This document shows positions 24,317-32,962 of a DNA stretch of 64,000 nt, in pieces. Each line of letters begins with the position of its first letter. The stretch's first letter is position 1. The position numbers and the translations under genes are program-made. Source of the DNA: Streptomyces aquilus (GTDB taxonomy: Bacteria; Actinomycetota; Actinomycetes; Streptomycetales; Streptomycetaceae); contig NZ_CP034463.1 in NCBI RefSeq assembly GCF_003955715.1, forward strand, positions 7,130,001 through 7,194,000, given 5' to 3'. The notes below the pieces were generated by a model. The model did not search any database and was not told the origin of the DNA. It saw nothing but the letters and a program-made list of their open reading frames with translations.

Positions 24317-25021
24317 TCAACCGGTGATCTCCTGGACGTTCGTCCAGAAGTGATCGACGATCCGGTCGAGGAAGTCCTGTCCCGACGCGTCCGCGCCGTT
24401 GCCGCTGCCCCAGCTGAGGGTGGCCATCATCTGCCCCTGGTACTCGCGGTGCAGCTCCTGGAGAGCGTCCTCCAGGAGCCGCCGGTCCAGGGGCACGATC
24501 TTGCCGACCGGGCGGACGTAGGCCTGCCAGCGCGTGGTGACCGCGCTGCGCAGATGCTCGGCCAGGCGTGGCTCGCGCCCGGTGACGGTGACGAAGTCCG
24601 GCAGGTCGAGTTCGAGCAGTTCGGCGAGGGCGGTGGCCTGGCGTTCGGTGCCGCGCCAGTCGTTGTTCTCCTCCATCCGCAGATAGGCGAGGATCTCCAG
24701 GCCCAGGGCGCGGGCGACGTCGTCGGGCGCGAGTCCGCGGGTGATGCGGTGCTCGCGCAGGGTCCGCGGCCGCCCGATGAGCTCACCCGGCGAACACCAC
24801 AGCACGCCCGCGAGAGCGGTCAGCTCCGGGCTGGTCGGCGAGACCATGCCGCGCTCCCAGGCGACCACGAGATCCGGGGTGACGTACGGCATCCCGTACG
24901 AGGCCCGCATGCCGTAGGCGACATGCTCGGGCCCCATGTTGAGGGCGGTTCTGAGGCGACGGGCGGCGGGGGCGTTGAAGGGAGGGCCTGGCTGGTTCGG
25001 GAGAGCTGGGGGTCGGCGCAC
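24317..25021 (-). CDS. XRE-type helix-turn-helix regulator
   Basis: 234 residues from GTG 25021. There is no Shine-Dalgarno sequence, but TACGTT ends 7 bp upstream of this GTG on the coding strand, so a leaderless transcript is plausible; TTG 25030 is the alternative. Two helix-turn-helix-like segments are visible (NAPAARRLRTALNMGPEHVAYGM followed by VTPDLVVAWERGMVSPT, and RTLREHRITRGLAPDDVARALGL). The C-terminal half contains TTRWQAYVRPVGKIVPLDRRLLEDALQELH. Family conserved beside pfkA in Streptomyces; targets unknown. Confidence 0.75.
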   Translation of the reverse strand: MRRPPALPNQPGPPFNAPAARRLRTALNMGPEHVAYGMRASYGMPYVTPDLVVAWERGMVSPTSPELTALAGVLWCSPGELIGRPRTLREHRITRGLAPDDVARALGLEILAYLRMEENNDWRGTERQATALAELLELDLPDFVTVTGREPRLAEHLRSAVTTRWQAYVRPVGKIVPLDRRLLEDALQELHREYQGQMMATLSWGSGNGADASGQDFLDRIVDHFWTNVQEITG

Positions 25022-25516
25022 GGGGCACAACGTAGGGGCGTGCGCCGGTGGTGACTACGGTCTGTTCGGCCAGGATCACGGATTGTAGGAACGTACGGTT
25101 TCGGCCAGGGGTTCGGGTGGCTGGTGATCGACGGTCGGCGGGGTGGGGGTGGTGGTGAGGGCGGCGCGGGACGGGTGTCGCGGGCGCGGTCGGGAGGACG
25201 GCGGCTCGGGGTGGGAAGTGAACGGCAAGGTAGAGCGGCATATTCGCGAGCGCTTGCCGACGCCGGACTTCTCGGACTCCGCGAGGGTCTGGGGCGACGG
25301 AATGCCGTGGATCTCGCGTATGCGAGCGGATCTCGAAGGCGAGTGCGTCGGGGGCAACGCGGCAATCGGACGCGTGGAGGGGGAGAACGTGCGGCGCAAT
25401 CCTGTCGTCTCGTTGTCCCGTTGCGATCCGGGATCGCAGGGTGGTCGGCTGGGGTGGTCGGCGGGGAGCCGTTCCGGCCGGAAGGGCTGCCGGAGGCCTG
25501 ACGGCCCTCGGGCGGT
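25022..25516. other. Intergenic region between an XRE gene and a sugar ABC operon
   Basis: About 500 bp with no supported gene; open frames crossing it lack ribosome binding sites and have biased, non-domain sequence. One perfect dyad, TGCGATCCGGGATCGCA (25422-25438), lies 80 bp downstream of the ABC operon and may help to terminate it. The promoter of the XRE gene is at the left end. Confidence 0.5.
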
Positions 25517-26344
25517 TCATCCCTTCACCGCGCCGCCGAGCGCGAAGCCCCCGCCCAGCCGCCGGGCGACCAGCACGTACAGCAGGATCACCGGCGTCGA
25601 GTAGATGACGGAGAACGCGGCCAGCTGTCCGTACGCCACCATCCCCCTGTTCCCGAAGAACTCGTTGATGCTCACGCTCGCCGGCATCTGGTCGGGCGTG
25701 AGCAGCAGCATGAAGGGGACGAAGAAGTTGCCCCACATCATGACGAAGGAGAAGACCGTCACGACGGCAACTCCTGGGCCCATCAGGGGGAGCACGATGC
25801 GGATCAGGGACTGGAACGACGACGCCCCGTCCGTCCAGGCAGCTTCCTCCAGCTCCTTCGGTACGCCGTCCATGAAGTTCTTCATCAGCCAGATGGCGAA
25901 GGGGAGTTGGGACGCGGCGAAGAAGAAGATCGTGCCCTGCATGGTGTCGATGAGGTTCACCCGCACGAACAGGGCGTACACCGGGACCATGATCGCGGTG
26001 ATCGGCAGGCTCGTCGCGAAGAGGATCGTCAGGAGGAAGGGGCGGTTCAGGCGGGAACGGAAGCGGGACAGGGGGTACGCCGCCAGCGCCGAGCACGCCA
26101 CGGTCAGCAGGGTTCCGCCGCCGCACAGGATCAGGCTGTTGAGCAGCGGCGTGAGCGTGATCTCCGGGGTCAGGACCGCGTCGAAGTTGTCCAGGGTGAG
26201 GCCGTCGGGGGCCTTCACCCGGAGCTCCGCTCGCGGGTCCAGGGACGACAGGATCACCCACGCCAGGGGCAGCGCGAAGGCCGCGGCCACCACCAACAGT
26301 CCTGCGTCGGCGGCCAGTCGGCGGCTCGTACGGCGGCTTGGCAT
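25517..26344 (-). CDS. Sugar ABC transporter permease (MalG/CUT1 type)
   Basis: 275 residues, ATG 26344, two bases after the stop of the previous permease. Six membrane helices. The EAA loop that docks on the ATPase is present (ELEEAAWTDGASSFQSLIRI, then VLPLMGPG). Third gene of the binding protein - permease - permease operon. No ATP-binding subunit follows, as is usual in Streptomyces, where the shared ATPase MsiK energises CUT1 importers. Confidence 0.9.
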   Translation of the reverse strand: MPSRRTSRRLAADAGLLVVAAAFALPLAWVILSSLDPRAELRVKAPDGLTLDNFDAVLTPEITLTPLLNSLILCGGGTLLTVACSALAAYPLSRFRSRLNRPFLLTILFATSLPITAIMVPVYALFVRVNLIDTMQGTIFFFAASQLPFAIWLMKNFMDGVPKELEEAAWTDGASSFQSLIRIVLPLMGPGVAVVTVFSFVMMWGNFFVPFMLLLTPDQMPASVSINEFFGNRGMVAYGQLAAFSVIYSTPVILLYVLVARRLGGGFALGGAVKG

Positions 26345-26346
26345 CG

Positions 26347-27309
26347 TCAGACCTCCGTCCGCAGCAGGCGCATATAGACGACGGAGAACAGCGAGCCGAC
26401 CAGCAACAACAGCAGCGCCACCGCCGTGCCGTAGCCGATCATGCTGTTCTGGAAGGCCTGTTCGTACATGAAGAGCGGGAGGGTCTGGCTCTTGTCACCC
26501 GGGCCGCCTCTCGTCATCACCCAGATCAGACCGAAGACGGACAGGGTCTGGAGCGTGTTGAGCATCAGGTTCGTGCCGATCGAGCGGCGGATCATCGGCA
26601 GCGTGATGTGCCACATACGGCGCCAGCCGCCGGCGCCGTCCACCTCCGCCGCTTCTGTGATCTCCTTCGGGATCTCGTTGAGCGCCGCCGAGTAGACCAG
26701 CATGGAGAAGGCCGTGCCTCGCCATACGTTCGCGAAGGACACCGCCAGGATCGGCAGCGTGAACAGCCAGTTCTGGGACGGGAGATGGAGCGCGTCGAGG
26801 ATGGCGTTGAGCGTGCCCTCCTTGCGGAAGAAGGCGTAGAGAAGGAAGCCCGCCACCACCTCCGGCAGGACCCACGCCGTGATCACTATCCCGCCGGTGA
26901 GCGTGCGGACCGGCTTCGAAGCGCGCTGCATGAGGGAGGCGAGCGCCAGGCCGAGGGTGTTCTGGCCGATCAGGGAGGAGATGACGGTGAAGACCAGCGT
27001 CAGCCAGACCGCGTTGAGGAACTCCTCGTCCTGGAAGGCCTCGCGGAAGTTGTCGAAGCCCACGAACGACGCGTGCGCCTGGCCGGTGAGCTGGAGGTCG
27101 GTGAAGGCGATGTAGGCGCAGTAGGCGATGGGGCCCGCGAGGAAGAGGAGCAGTAGGACCAGGGCGGGGGAGAGGGGGAGGAGCCGGGTGAGGCGGCGGG
27201 TGAAGGGGTGGGTGAGGGAGCGGTGGCCGGGGGGACGGCCGAGGTGGTGGTCCGGGTGACGGGCGAGGTGGTGGCCGGGGTGACGGGCGAGGGGGCCGCC
27301 GTCGCTCAC
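26347..27309 (-). CDS. Sugar ABC transporter permease (MalF/CUT1 type)
   Basis: 320 residues from GTG 27309, overlapping the binding-protein stop (GTGA). Residues 5-30 are a His/Pro/Arg-rich 8-residue repeat (LARHPGHH, LARHPDHH, LGRPPGHR) produced by a 24-bp DNA repeat. Six helices follow, with the EAA loop EITEAAEVDGAGGWRRMWHITLP. A later start inside the repeat region cannot be excluded, for example just before SLTHPFTRRL. Forms the channel together with the downstream permease. Confidence 0.88.
   Translation of the reverse strand: MSDGGPLARHPGHHLARHPDHHLGRPPGHRSLTHPFTRRLTRLLPLSPALVLLLLFLAGPIAYCAYIAFTDLQLTGQAHASFVGFDNFREAFQDEEFLNAVWLTLVFTVISSLIGQNTLGLALASLMQRASKPVRTLTGGIVITAWVLPEVVAGFLLYAFFRKEGTLNAILDALHLPSQNWLFTLPILAVSFANVWRGTAFSMLVYSAALNEIPKEITEAAEVDGAGGWRRMWHITLPMIRRSIGTNLMLNTLQTLSVFGLIWVMTRGGPGDKSQTLPLFMYEQAFQNSMIGYGTAVALLLLLVGSLFSVVYMRLLRTEV
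27218..27288 (-). repeat. 24-bp tandem repeats in the permease N-terminus
   Basis: Two near-identical 24-bp units (27241-27264 and 27265-27288, type GAGGTGGTGGYCSGGGTGAC) and a degenerate third (about 27218-27240). They encode the His-rich octapeptides at the start of the MalF-type permease. Confidence 0.8.
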
Positions 27310-28670
27310 TTCTGGATCACCTGGTTGTCCGTGGCCGACTTGAGCGCGTCGTCGTACGAACTCGCCGCCTCGTCCGTCGACATGTCACCGGTGGTCACAC
27401 CCTCCATCGCCTCCTGAATCGCCGTGGAGACCTTCGGATACGCGGGGTAGGCAGGCCGGTAGTGCGTACTCGCGACCAGGTCGGTGAAGAACTTGATGCC
27501 GGGCTGGGCGGAGGCGTAGGCGGGGTCGCTCGCGACGTCCTTCCGGACCGCGATACCGGAGTTGGCGATGTACCACTTCTGCGCGTTCGCCTTCGTCTGC
27601 ATCGTCTCGATGAACTTGAAGGCGAGGTCCGGGTTGGCCGCCTTGGCGGGGATCGCCCAGGTCCAGCCGCCGGACATGCTCACCTTGCCGGGCGCCTGGC
27701 CGTGCTGGGTGGGCATGTAGGCGAGGCCCAACTTCCGAGACCACTCGGGCCATTCGTGACCGCTGCCCGGCAGCCAGTCCTGCGGGAGCCAGGAGCCGTC
27801 CAGGTCGATGGCGAGCTTGCCCTTGGGGAGCAGATCGCCGCGGACGATCGTCTGGATGTTGGGGTCGAGGGCCGTGGAGACGTCGGGGCCGAGCTTCTCC
27901 TGGTAGACCGTCTCGACGAAATCGAGGGCGTCCTTGAAGCCCTGGCTTCCGGCGATCCACTTCTTGCTGGTGGTGTCGTAGAGGGGGTCGGTGGTGCCGT
28001 CGTTCGTGCCGTAGAGCAGCATCTCGAAGCCCTGCATGGTGGCGGCCTCGCCGGCGGGTTTGCCGGTGTAGACGTTGAGGGGCGTGACGTCGGGGACCTT
28101 GCGTTTGATGGTGCGGGCCGCGTCGAGGACTTCGTCCCAGGTCTTCGGCTGCCAGTCGGTGGGGAGGCCGGCCTTCGCGAAGATGCCCTTGTCGAACCAG
28201 AGGCCCCGGGTGTCGGTGCCGTCCGGGACGCCGTACGTCTTTCCGTCCTCGGCCTTGGCCGCCGTCTTCGCCGTGTCGATGAACTGGGCCCAGTCGGGCC
28301 ACTTGGCGAGGTAGTCGTCCAGCGGCTTCAAGTACCCGCTGGTGATGTCGGAGTTGATGAGGAAGGTGTCCTCGTAGACCAGGTCCGGGGCGGTCTTGGG
28401 GGAACGGAGCATCTGCTGGACCTTGGTGTAGTACTCCGAGTCCGGGGCCTTGACGGGGATGAACTCGACCTTCTTGCCGGGGTTTTCCTTCTCGAACTGC
28501 GTCTTGATGCCGGCGAGGAACTCGTCCATCACCTTGATGGAGTTGTCCGTTGACTGCTTGAAGGAGACCTTGAGCGTGTCGGGGTCGGATCCGGACGAGC
28601 CGCTGCACGCGGTGAGGGTCGCTGCGGCGGTGAGGGTGGAGACGAGGAGTACGGCGGCGGTGGGGCGCAC
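27306..28670 (-). CDS. Sugar ABC transporter substrate-binding lipoprotein
   Basis: 454 residues from GTG 28670. The AGGAGG ribosome binding site sits 8 bp before this GTG but only 2 bp before the in-frame ATG at 28676, which decides the start. Signal peptide with lipobox LTAC, giving lipid-modified Cys at about 22, followed by a Gly/Ser linker. SBP_bac_1 fold with typical segments (FEKENPGKKVEFIPV, APDLVYEDTFLINSDI, GKLAIDLDGSWLPQDWL, MSGGWTWAIPAKAANPDLAFKFI). Aromatic residues around WLPQDW and GWTW fit sugar binding; the sugar is unknown. First gene of the importer operon, with its promoter in the 76-bp gap upstream. Confidence 0.9.
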   Translation of the reverse strand: MRPTAAVLLVSTLTAAATLTACSGSSGSDPDTLKVSFKQSTDNSIKVMDEFLAGIKTQFEKENPGKKVEFIPVKAPDSEYYTKVQQMLRSPKTAPDLVYEDTFLINSDITSGYLKPLDDYLAKWPDWAQFIDTAKTAAKAEDGKTYGVPDGTDTRGLWFDKGIFAKAGLPTDWQPKTWDEVLDAARTIKRKVPDVTPLNVYTGKPAGEAATMQGFEMLLYGTNDGTTDPLYDTTSKKWIAGSQGFKDALDFVETVYQEKLGPDVSTALDPNIQTIVRGDLLPKGKLAIDLDGSWLPQDWLPGSGHEWPEWSRKLGLAYMPTQHGQAPGKVSMSGGWTWAIPAKAANPDLAFKFIETMQTKANAQKWYIANSGIAVRKDVASDPAYASAQPGIKFFTDLVASTHYRPAYPAYPKVSTAIQEAMEGVTTGDMSTDEAASSYDDALKSATDNQVIQK

Positions 28671-28746
28671 GGGCATGACCTCCTGCGGGCTCACGTGGGG
28701 GTGGCGCCGGGATGGTTGCCCCGTGAAGGTAGGAGGGGTGGTCTAG

Positions 28747-30741
28747 TCAGGTCAATGCGTCTGCGGCGGATTGGGCGTCGGCGGCGTCGGCGGGGGCGTT
28801 GGCGCGGGTGAATGCGTTGGCGGCTTCAAGGTAGGCGGGGCGGGCCTGGGCGGGACGGCCGGCGGTCTGATGGAGGATGGCCAGGTTGTAGAGGGCCAGC
28901 CCCGCGCTGTACCAGTCCTCGCACTCCCGGGCGATCTCCAGGGATGTGCCGTACGCCTCGACCGCCTCCTCAACCCGGCCTGCCTGCTCCAGGGCGATGC
29001 CGAGGCCGTTCCACGCGCTCGCCTCGCGGGTGCGGTCCCCGACAGCCTGGTACAAGTCGCGGGCCCGGGTGTGGGCCTGCACCGCCTCCTCCACCCCACC
29101 TGCCTCCCGCAGGGCAACGCCGAGATTGTTCCACGCGACCGCCTCGCGGGTGCGGTCCCCGACAGCCTGGAACAGGTCGCGGGCCCGGGTGTGGGCCTGC
29201 ACGGCCTCCTCCACCCCACCCGCCTCCCGCAAGGCGAGGCCAAGGCCGCTCCACGCGCCCGCCTCACCGGAACGGTCCCCGACGTCCTGGTACAGGTCGC
29301 GGGCCCGGGTGTGGGCCTGCACCGCCTCCTCCACCCGGCCCACCTCCCGCAGGGCGTTGCCGAGGTTGTTCCACGCGCCCGCCTCGTCCAGCCGGTCACC
29401 CGTCCGCCTGGCCGCCTCCCGCCGTGCCTCCGCCACCGCGATCCAGTCGTCGAAATACCGCCGCCAGGCCAGATACTCCGCCAGACACAAGGCCAGCCGC
29501 ACCGCCTCCCGCGCGAACCGCTCCTCCCGCCCCCACCCCACCGCCGCCACCAGCCCAGCCCGCTCCCCGTCGAACCACGCCAACGCCTCCCCCCGCCCCC
29601 CGAACCGCTCCGGCACTGGCATCCCCGGCAACCACCGCAACCGGTCATCCGCCGCATCCGCCCACCGCACAAACCACCCCAACACCCGCTCCCGAGCCCC
29701 CTCCCCCTCCTTCCGCAACTCCGCATCCCCCGACACCAAATCCGCACCGAACGCTCGCACCAGGTCATGCAGCCGCCAGCGCACGTCCTCTCCTGCGACC
29801 GGTACTGGTGTGACCAGACAGGCGGCAGCCAGCCCCTCCAGCAGGGTGAGCGTCCGGCTGTCGGAGAGCCCGGCCAGCGCTGCCGCCGCCTCGCCGCTGA
29901 CCTCGGCCGTAGGAGCCAAGGACAGCAAGCGCAACAACCGCGCCTGATCCGAAGGGAGTTGACCGTAAGCCGCCTCCAATACAGGGCGTGCCCCGAGCAC
30001 CCGCATCCGGTCTCCGTCCCCGCCCAGCTCCTTCGCCAGCGAACCGATGCTTCGATACCGCCGCTCCCGCAGCATGCCGACCGTCAGGCGCAGCGCCAGC
30101 GGATGATGTCCGCACAGCGTTCCGAGTTCGGCAACGGCTTTCGGCTCGCGCAGTACCCGGTCGTCTCGCGGATCGGTGAGCTGGAGGGACTTGGTGAGGA
30201 GGTCGGCCGCCGCCTCCGGTGTCAGGACATCGAGGTCGAGCAGTCGTGCGTCCAGGGCGGTGAGCCGTCCTCGGGACGTGATCAGTACCCGGTGATGGTC
30301 GGTACCGGGGAGGAGGGGTGTGAGCTGGGCGGGGTCCGAGGCGTTGTCGAAGAGCAGCAGCGTCGAGGGACGTTCGTCGAGCAACGCCTGATAGAGGGCG
30401 TATTGGCTCGCCGACGTCTGGGGAAGGTCCGTACCGCACACGCCCAGGCCGTCCAGCAATGCCACCAGCGCCTGGTCCGCCGTCACCGGGTCGTCGTCGT
30501 ACCCGCGGAAGTCGACGAACAGCGTCCCGCCCGGAAACCATCCGTTCCGCACCGCCTGCCGTGCCGCGTACACCGCCAACGACGTCTTCCCGATCCCGCC
30601 CAGCCCCGACACCGCGCAGATCAGCACGGGCAAGTCGGAATCGGCGGCCGGATTCAGCACCGGCATCAGCTCGGCGAGGTCGCCGTCCCGCCCCGTGAAT
30701 CCCGCGGGCACCGCTGGTAGTGCGGCGGTCGCCACCGGCAC
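28747..30741 (-). CDS. NB-ARC-TPR STAND ATPase, copy 1 (NLR-like)
   Basis: About 664 residues if read from GTG 30741 (GTG 30735 equally possible); neither has a Shine-Dalgarno sequence. Order: FTGR lead; NB-ARC with Walker A GLGGIGKTSLA, FVDFRGYDDDPV, Walker B-like TLLLFDNASDP, LPGTDHHRVLITSRG and GHHPLALRL; a winged-helix segment (RLLRLLSLAPTAEVSGEAAA, then LHDLVRAFG); then four TPRs of exactly 40 residues (WNNLGNALREVGRVEEAVQA type). It lies directly downstream of a nucleosidase-fold gene, whose stop is followed by this frame in +1, and the coding similarity to the other copies continues upstream of the GTG (HGPVP). Likely an NLR-type sensor whose ATP-driven oligomerisation activates the nucleosidase. 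Trigger unknown. Confidence 0.85.
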   Translation of the reverse strand: MPVATAALPAVPAGFTGRDGDLAELMPVLNPAADSDLPVLICAVSGLGGIGKTSLAVYAARQAVRNGWFPGGTLFVDFRGYDDDPVTADQALVALLDGLGVCGTDLPQTSASQYALYQALLDERPSTLLLFDNASDPAQLTPLLPGTDHHRVLITSRGRLTALDARLLDLDVLTPEAAADLLTKSLQLTDPRDDRVLREPKAVAELGTLCGHHPLALRLTVGMLRERRYRSIGSLAKELGGDGDRMRVLGARPVLEAAYGQLPSDQARLLRLLSLAPTAEVSGEAAAALAGLSDSRTLTLLEGLAAACLVTPVPVAGEDVRWRLHDLVRAFGADLVSGDAELRKEGEGARERVLGWFVRWADAADDRLRWLPGMPVPERFGGRGEALAWFDGERAGLVAAVGWGREERFAREAVRLALCLAEYLAWRRYFDDWIAVAEARREAARRTGDRLDEAGAWNNLGNALREVGRVEEAVQAHTRARDLYQDVGDRSGEAGAWSGLGLALREAGGVEEAVQAHTRARDLFQAVGDRTREAVAWNNLGVALREAGGVEEAVQAHTRARDLYQAVGDRTREASAWNGLGIALEQAGRVEEAVEAYGTSLEIARECEDWYSAGLALYNLAILHQTAGRPAQARPAYLEAANAFTRANAPADAADAQSAADALT
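28975..29400 (-). repeat. TPR-encoding DNA repeats, exact 120-bp period
   Basis: The block GGGCCCGGGTGTGGGCCTGC recurs at identical phase every 120 bp (about 29060, 29180 and 29300). Each unit encodes one 40-residue TPR. Very similar arrays are at about 33690-34120 and, inverted, at about 38590-39000. Confidence 0.9.
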
Positions 30742-30769
30742 CGGGCCGTGGACCGACCTGCGCGTCGAA

Positions 30770-31627
30770 CTACCGCTCTCCCCACTTCTTCGCGGTGAAC
30801 GGCCCGTTGAAGGTGCTGCCCCGGAAGTCGAGGTGGTCCCCGCCGTATGTGCCCGCGGAATGGGGACCCTCCTGGTCGGAGTCGTCGCCCTCGCGTCCGG
30901 CAGACCCCGCCCGACCCCCGAACGGCCGCAACTCCCGCAACACCGCCACCACCGCCGAAGCCGCACTCGCCGCGGCCCTCGGCTGCCAACCCGCCCCGTC
31001 CACCCGGGACTTGTCCCCGTCGGCCCGATCGCTGATCCCCCGGATCACCAGCGCGTCCCCACCGGCGAGATCGACCGCGCTCACCACCCCCGCGCCCTCC
31101 ATCTCGATGGCGGCCGCGTCGTTGTAGTACTTCTTCAAATGCTCGGCCAGCGCGGACTCCGACGCCGCCAGTACGACGTCCCCGGCCGCGATCGGCTTCA
31201 AATGCGCCCGAGGATCATCCCGAAGGGCGTCCTGCGCCGCCGCCCGCAACCGATGCGAGGCACGCCAGGCCTCCGGTCGTACATGGAAGCCGTCCGGGGT
31301 CTCCTTGCCGCCGTGCACCGCGTACACCTTGGTCGCGACGACGACGTCCCCCAGCGCGATGTCGTCCTTCAGACCGCCGGCGACCCCGACGAAGAACACG
31401 GCGTCGGGCTCCAGCCATGTCATCACCCGCTCCGTCAGGGCGGCGGCGGTCAGGTTGCCCTCGCCCATCTGCACCAGGGCGACCGACCATGGTGTGCCCG
31501 CCAAGGTCCCGACCTCGGCACGAGTGCCGCGCGGGTGCTCCCGCTTGTGGATGTCCGTCAGGTGTCCCCGTACGGCCGTGTACTCCAGGGACAACGCGGT
31601 CAGCACCGCCACGGTGGGTCCTGTCAC
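30770..31627 (-). CDS. Nucleosidase-fold (PNP/MTAN-like) effector, copy 1
   Basis: 285 residues, GTG 31627. Nucleoside phosphorylase/nucleosidase superfamily: VAVLTALSLEYTAVRGHL, FFVGVAGGLKDDIALGDVVVATKVY, the ribose-binding EMEG (175-178) and the catalytic-Asp segment VIRGISDRADG (Asp200). After a disordered linker (~235-258) it ends in YGGDHLDFRGSTFNGPF (261-277). Metabolic MTAN enzymes are ~230 residues and lack this tail. Related domains in Detocs, CBASS and Avs-type systems cleave ATP during phage infection, so nucleotide destruction is the likely output. It lies immediately upstream of the NB-ARC-TPR gene, whose frame continues in +1 after the TAG. Confidence 0.82.
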   Translation of the reverse strand: MTGPTVAVLTALSLEYTAVRGHLTDIHKREHPRGTRAEVGTLAGTPWSVALVQMGEGNLTAAALTERVMTWLEPDAVFFVGVAGGLKDDIALGDVVVATKVYAVHGGKETPDGFHVRPEAWRASHRLRAAAQDALRDDPRAHLKPIAAGDVVLAASESALAEHLKKYYNDAAAIEMEGAGVVSAVDLAGGDALVIRGISDRADGDKSRVDGAGWQPRAAASAASAVVAVLRELRPFGGRAGSAGREGDDSDQEGPHSAGTYGGDHLDFRGSTFNGPFTAKKWGER

Positions 31628-31663
31628 TCACCCAAGGTACGGCCAAGTGGTCTGTGCGGGAGG

Positions 31664-31855
31664 CTAGATGAGGTGGTCTGCTTTGCCCGCCTTGATGTCG
31701 CGGATGAGGGTGCGGAGCGCTTCGCGGGTGTCGGTGAGGTAGGTGTCCTCGTGACCGGCAACGGCTATGTAGGCGTTGCCGTGGGGGTCGGTGCCGAGGC
31801 GGAAGCAGTTGTTGCCCTCGGCGCAGAAGGGCTCTTCCCAGGTGATGTCCGGCAT
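31664..31855 (-). CDS. Small DUF397-like partner protein
   Basis: 63 residues, ATG 31855, 9 bp after the XRE gene stop. Sequence WEEPFCAEGNNCFRLGTDPH, then AYIAVAGHEDTYLTDTREAL, then TLIRDIKAGKADHLI. It has the size, two central Cys and C-terminal helix of the DUF397-type proteins that follow DUF5753-XRE regulators throughout Streptomyces (BldB/WhiJ-associated sets). In those sets the small protein modulates the XRE regulator. Exact family membership is uncertain. Confidence 0.65.
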   Translation of the reverse strand: MPDITWEEPFCAEGNNCFRLGTDPHGNAYIAVAGHEDTYLTDTREALRTLIRDIKAGKADHLI

Positions 31856-31864
31856 GAGTTGCTC

Positions 31865-32716
31865 CTACAGGTCGTTGGCGATGGAGTGCATGAGGTCGCG
31901 TGAGTCCTTGGGGCTCAGCGTGTGGGCCTGCCACCAGTCCATGTGGGACTGGTACTTGGCGAGCTGGGCCTGCGAGTGAGTGAACTCGCCGCCGTGGGCT
32001 GAGTCCAGTTGCACGGTGTCGAGCTGCGGGGTCGGGCCGTGGGCGTACAGCACGGCGTGCCCGGCGCCGGGGAAGGCGCCGGCCTCGACGGGGAGTACGC
32101 GAAGCTCGACAGCGTCGCGCTCGGAGACCTGGCAGAGGTGGTGCAGTTGCTCGCGCATCACGCGACGCCCGCCGAACTGCATGCGCAGGGCCCACTCGTG
32201 GACGTACGCCACGTACTCGACGGGGTCCTCGCGGTCGAGAACCTGCTGACGCCGTAGTCGCTGTACGACGCGGAGTTCGACCTCGGAATCGGGCAGGGGC
32301 GGCAGCGCGGCGGCGAAGACGGCGCGAGCGTACTCGCCGAGTTGCAGCAGGCCGGGGATGTGTACGGTCTGGTAGCTGCGCAGTCGGCTGGCGTACCACT
32401 CCAACTCGGCGACATCGAGCAGACCTTGGGGGAGGACGCCCCTGTACTGCTGCCACCAGCCCCGCTTGCGTACGTCAGCCATGGCGACGAGTGCTTCGAT
32501 GTAAGGCTCGTCCGCGCAATCGTAGTTGCTGGCGAGTATCCGGATGCGTTCGGGTGTGGTGCCCCGGACGCCCGACTCCATGTTGGACACCTTCGTGCGG
32601 TCCAGCCCCAGCAGTCCGGCTGCGTACTCCGTGGTCTGCCCAGCGGCCAGACGCATCCTGCGCAGCTCGGCACCCAGGCGTTTCTGACGCTCCGTCGGTG
32701 CGGGACGTGTCGGCAT
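31865..32716 (-). CDS. XRE regulator with DUF5753 domain
   Basis: 283 residues from ATG 32716, with AAGGGG upstream. Helix-turn-helix at about residues 8-65 (RLGAELRRMRLAAGQTTEYA, then GLLGLDRTKVSNMESGVRGT), then the DUF5753 ligand-like domain (about 95-275: YASRLRSYQTVHIPGLLQLG, LRRQQVLDRED, FPGAGHAVLYAHGPTPQLDTV). WhiJ-type regulators of this kind come with a DUF397 protein (here downstream) and an anti-sigma-like ATPase (here divergent at 32963). The trio lies exactly between the two nucleosidase/NB-ARC cassettes and may control them. Confidence 0.9.
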   Translation of the reverse strand: MPTRPAPTERQKRLGAELRRMRLAAGQTTEYAAGLLGLDRTKVSNMESGVRGTTPERIRILASNYDCADEPYIEALVAMADVRKRGWWQQYRGVLPQGLLDVAELEWYASRLRSYQTVHIPGLLQLGEYARAVFAAALPPLPDSEVELRVVQRLRRQQVLDREDPVEYVAYVHEWALRMQFGGRRVMREQLHHLCQVSERDAVELRVLPVEAGAFPGAGHAVLYAHGPTPQLDTVQLDSAHGGEFTHSQAQLAKYQSHMDWWQAHTLSPKDSRDLMHSIANDL

Positions 32717-32783
32717 CAGTGCCCCTTCTTCCCGGTTGGTCGGGGTCAGTCTGCCCTGTGTGCTGCGCACGGGTCCAATGTGA

Positions 32784-32821
32784 AGTAGGCAATGTGTAGA
32801 AGTAGGTGGCACATGTGCCCA
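32784..32821. promoter_or_regulatory. Palindrome and direct repeats between divergent XRE and ATPase genes
   Basis: GGCACATGTGCC (32810-32821) is a perfect 12-bp palindrome. Just before it GAAGTAGG occurs at 32784-32791 and 32801-32808. The cluster is 68-105 bp upstream of the XRE start and 140-180 bp upstream of the ATPase start. Likely binding sites for the XRE protein. Confidence 0.55.
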
Positions 32822-32962
32822 TCTTCCCTCTACTGTCAGTGATGAGTCGCTCACGGCGTGACATCGCCGGAAGTGCATCGCACGAGCCTGCCTGCGCTCG
32901 CGCGACAGGCCACCGGTCGTGCCGTGACTCATCCAATGCCCGCATCAATAGAGGGAGTTGCC

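Noticed and set aside
25143..25604. Possible small gene between the XRE gene and the ABC operon
   Set aside because: No ribosome binding site, no recognisable domain, and it runs into the 3' end of the permease gene on the other strand.
28771..30720. Long open frame antisense to NB-ARC copy 1 (649 residues)
   Set aside because: It mirrors the GC-rich TPR repeats of the real gene; sequence is Pro/Arg/Leu-rich with no domain and no ribosome binding site.
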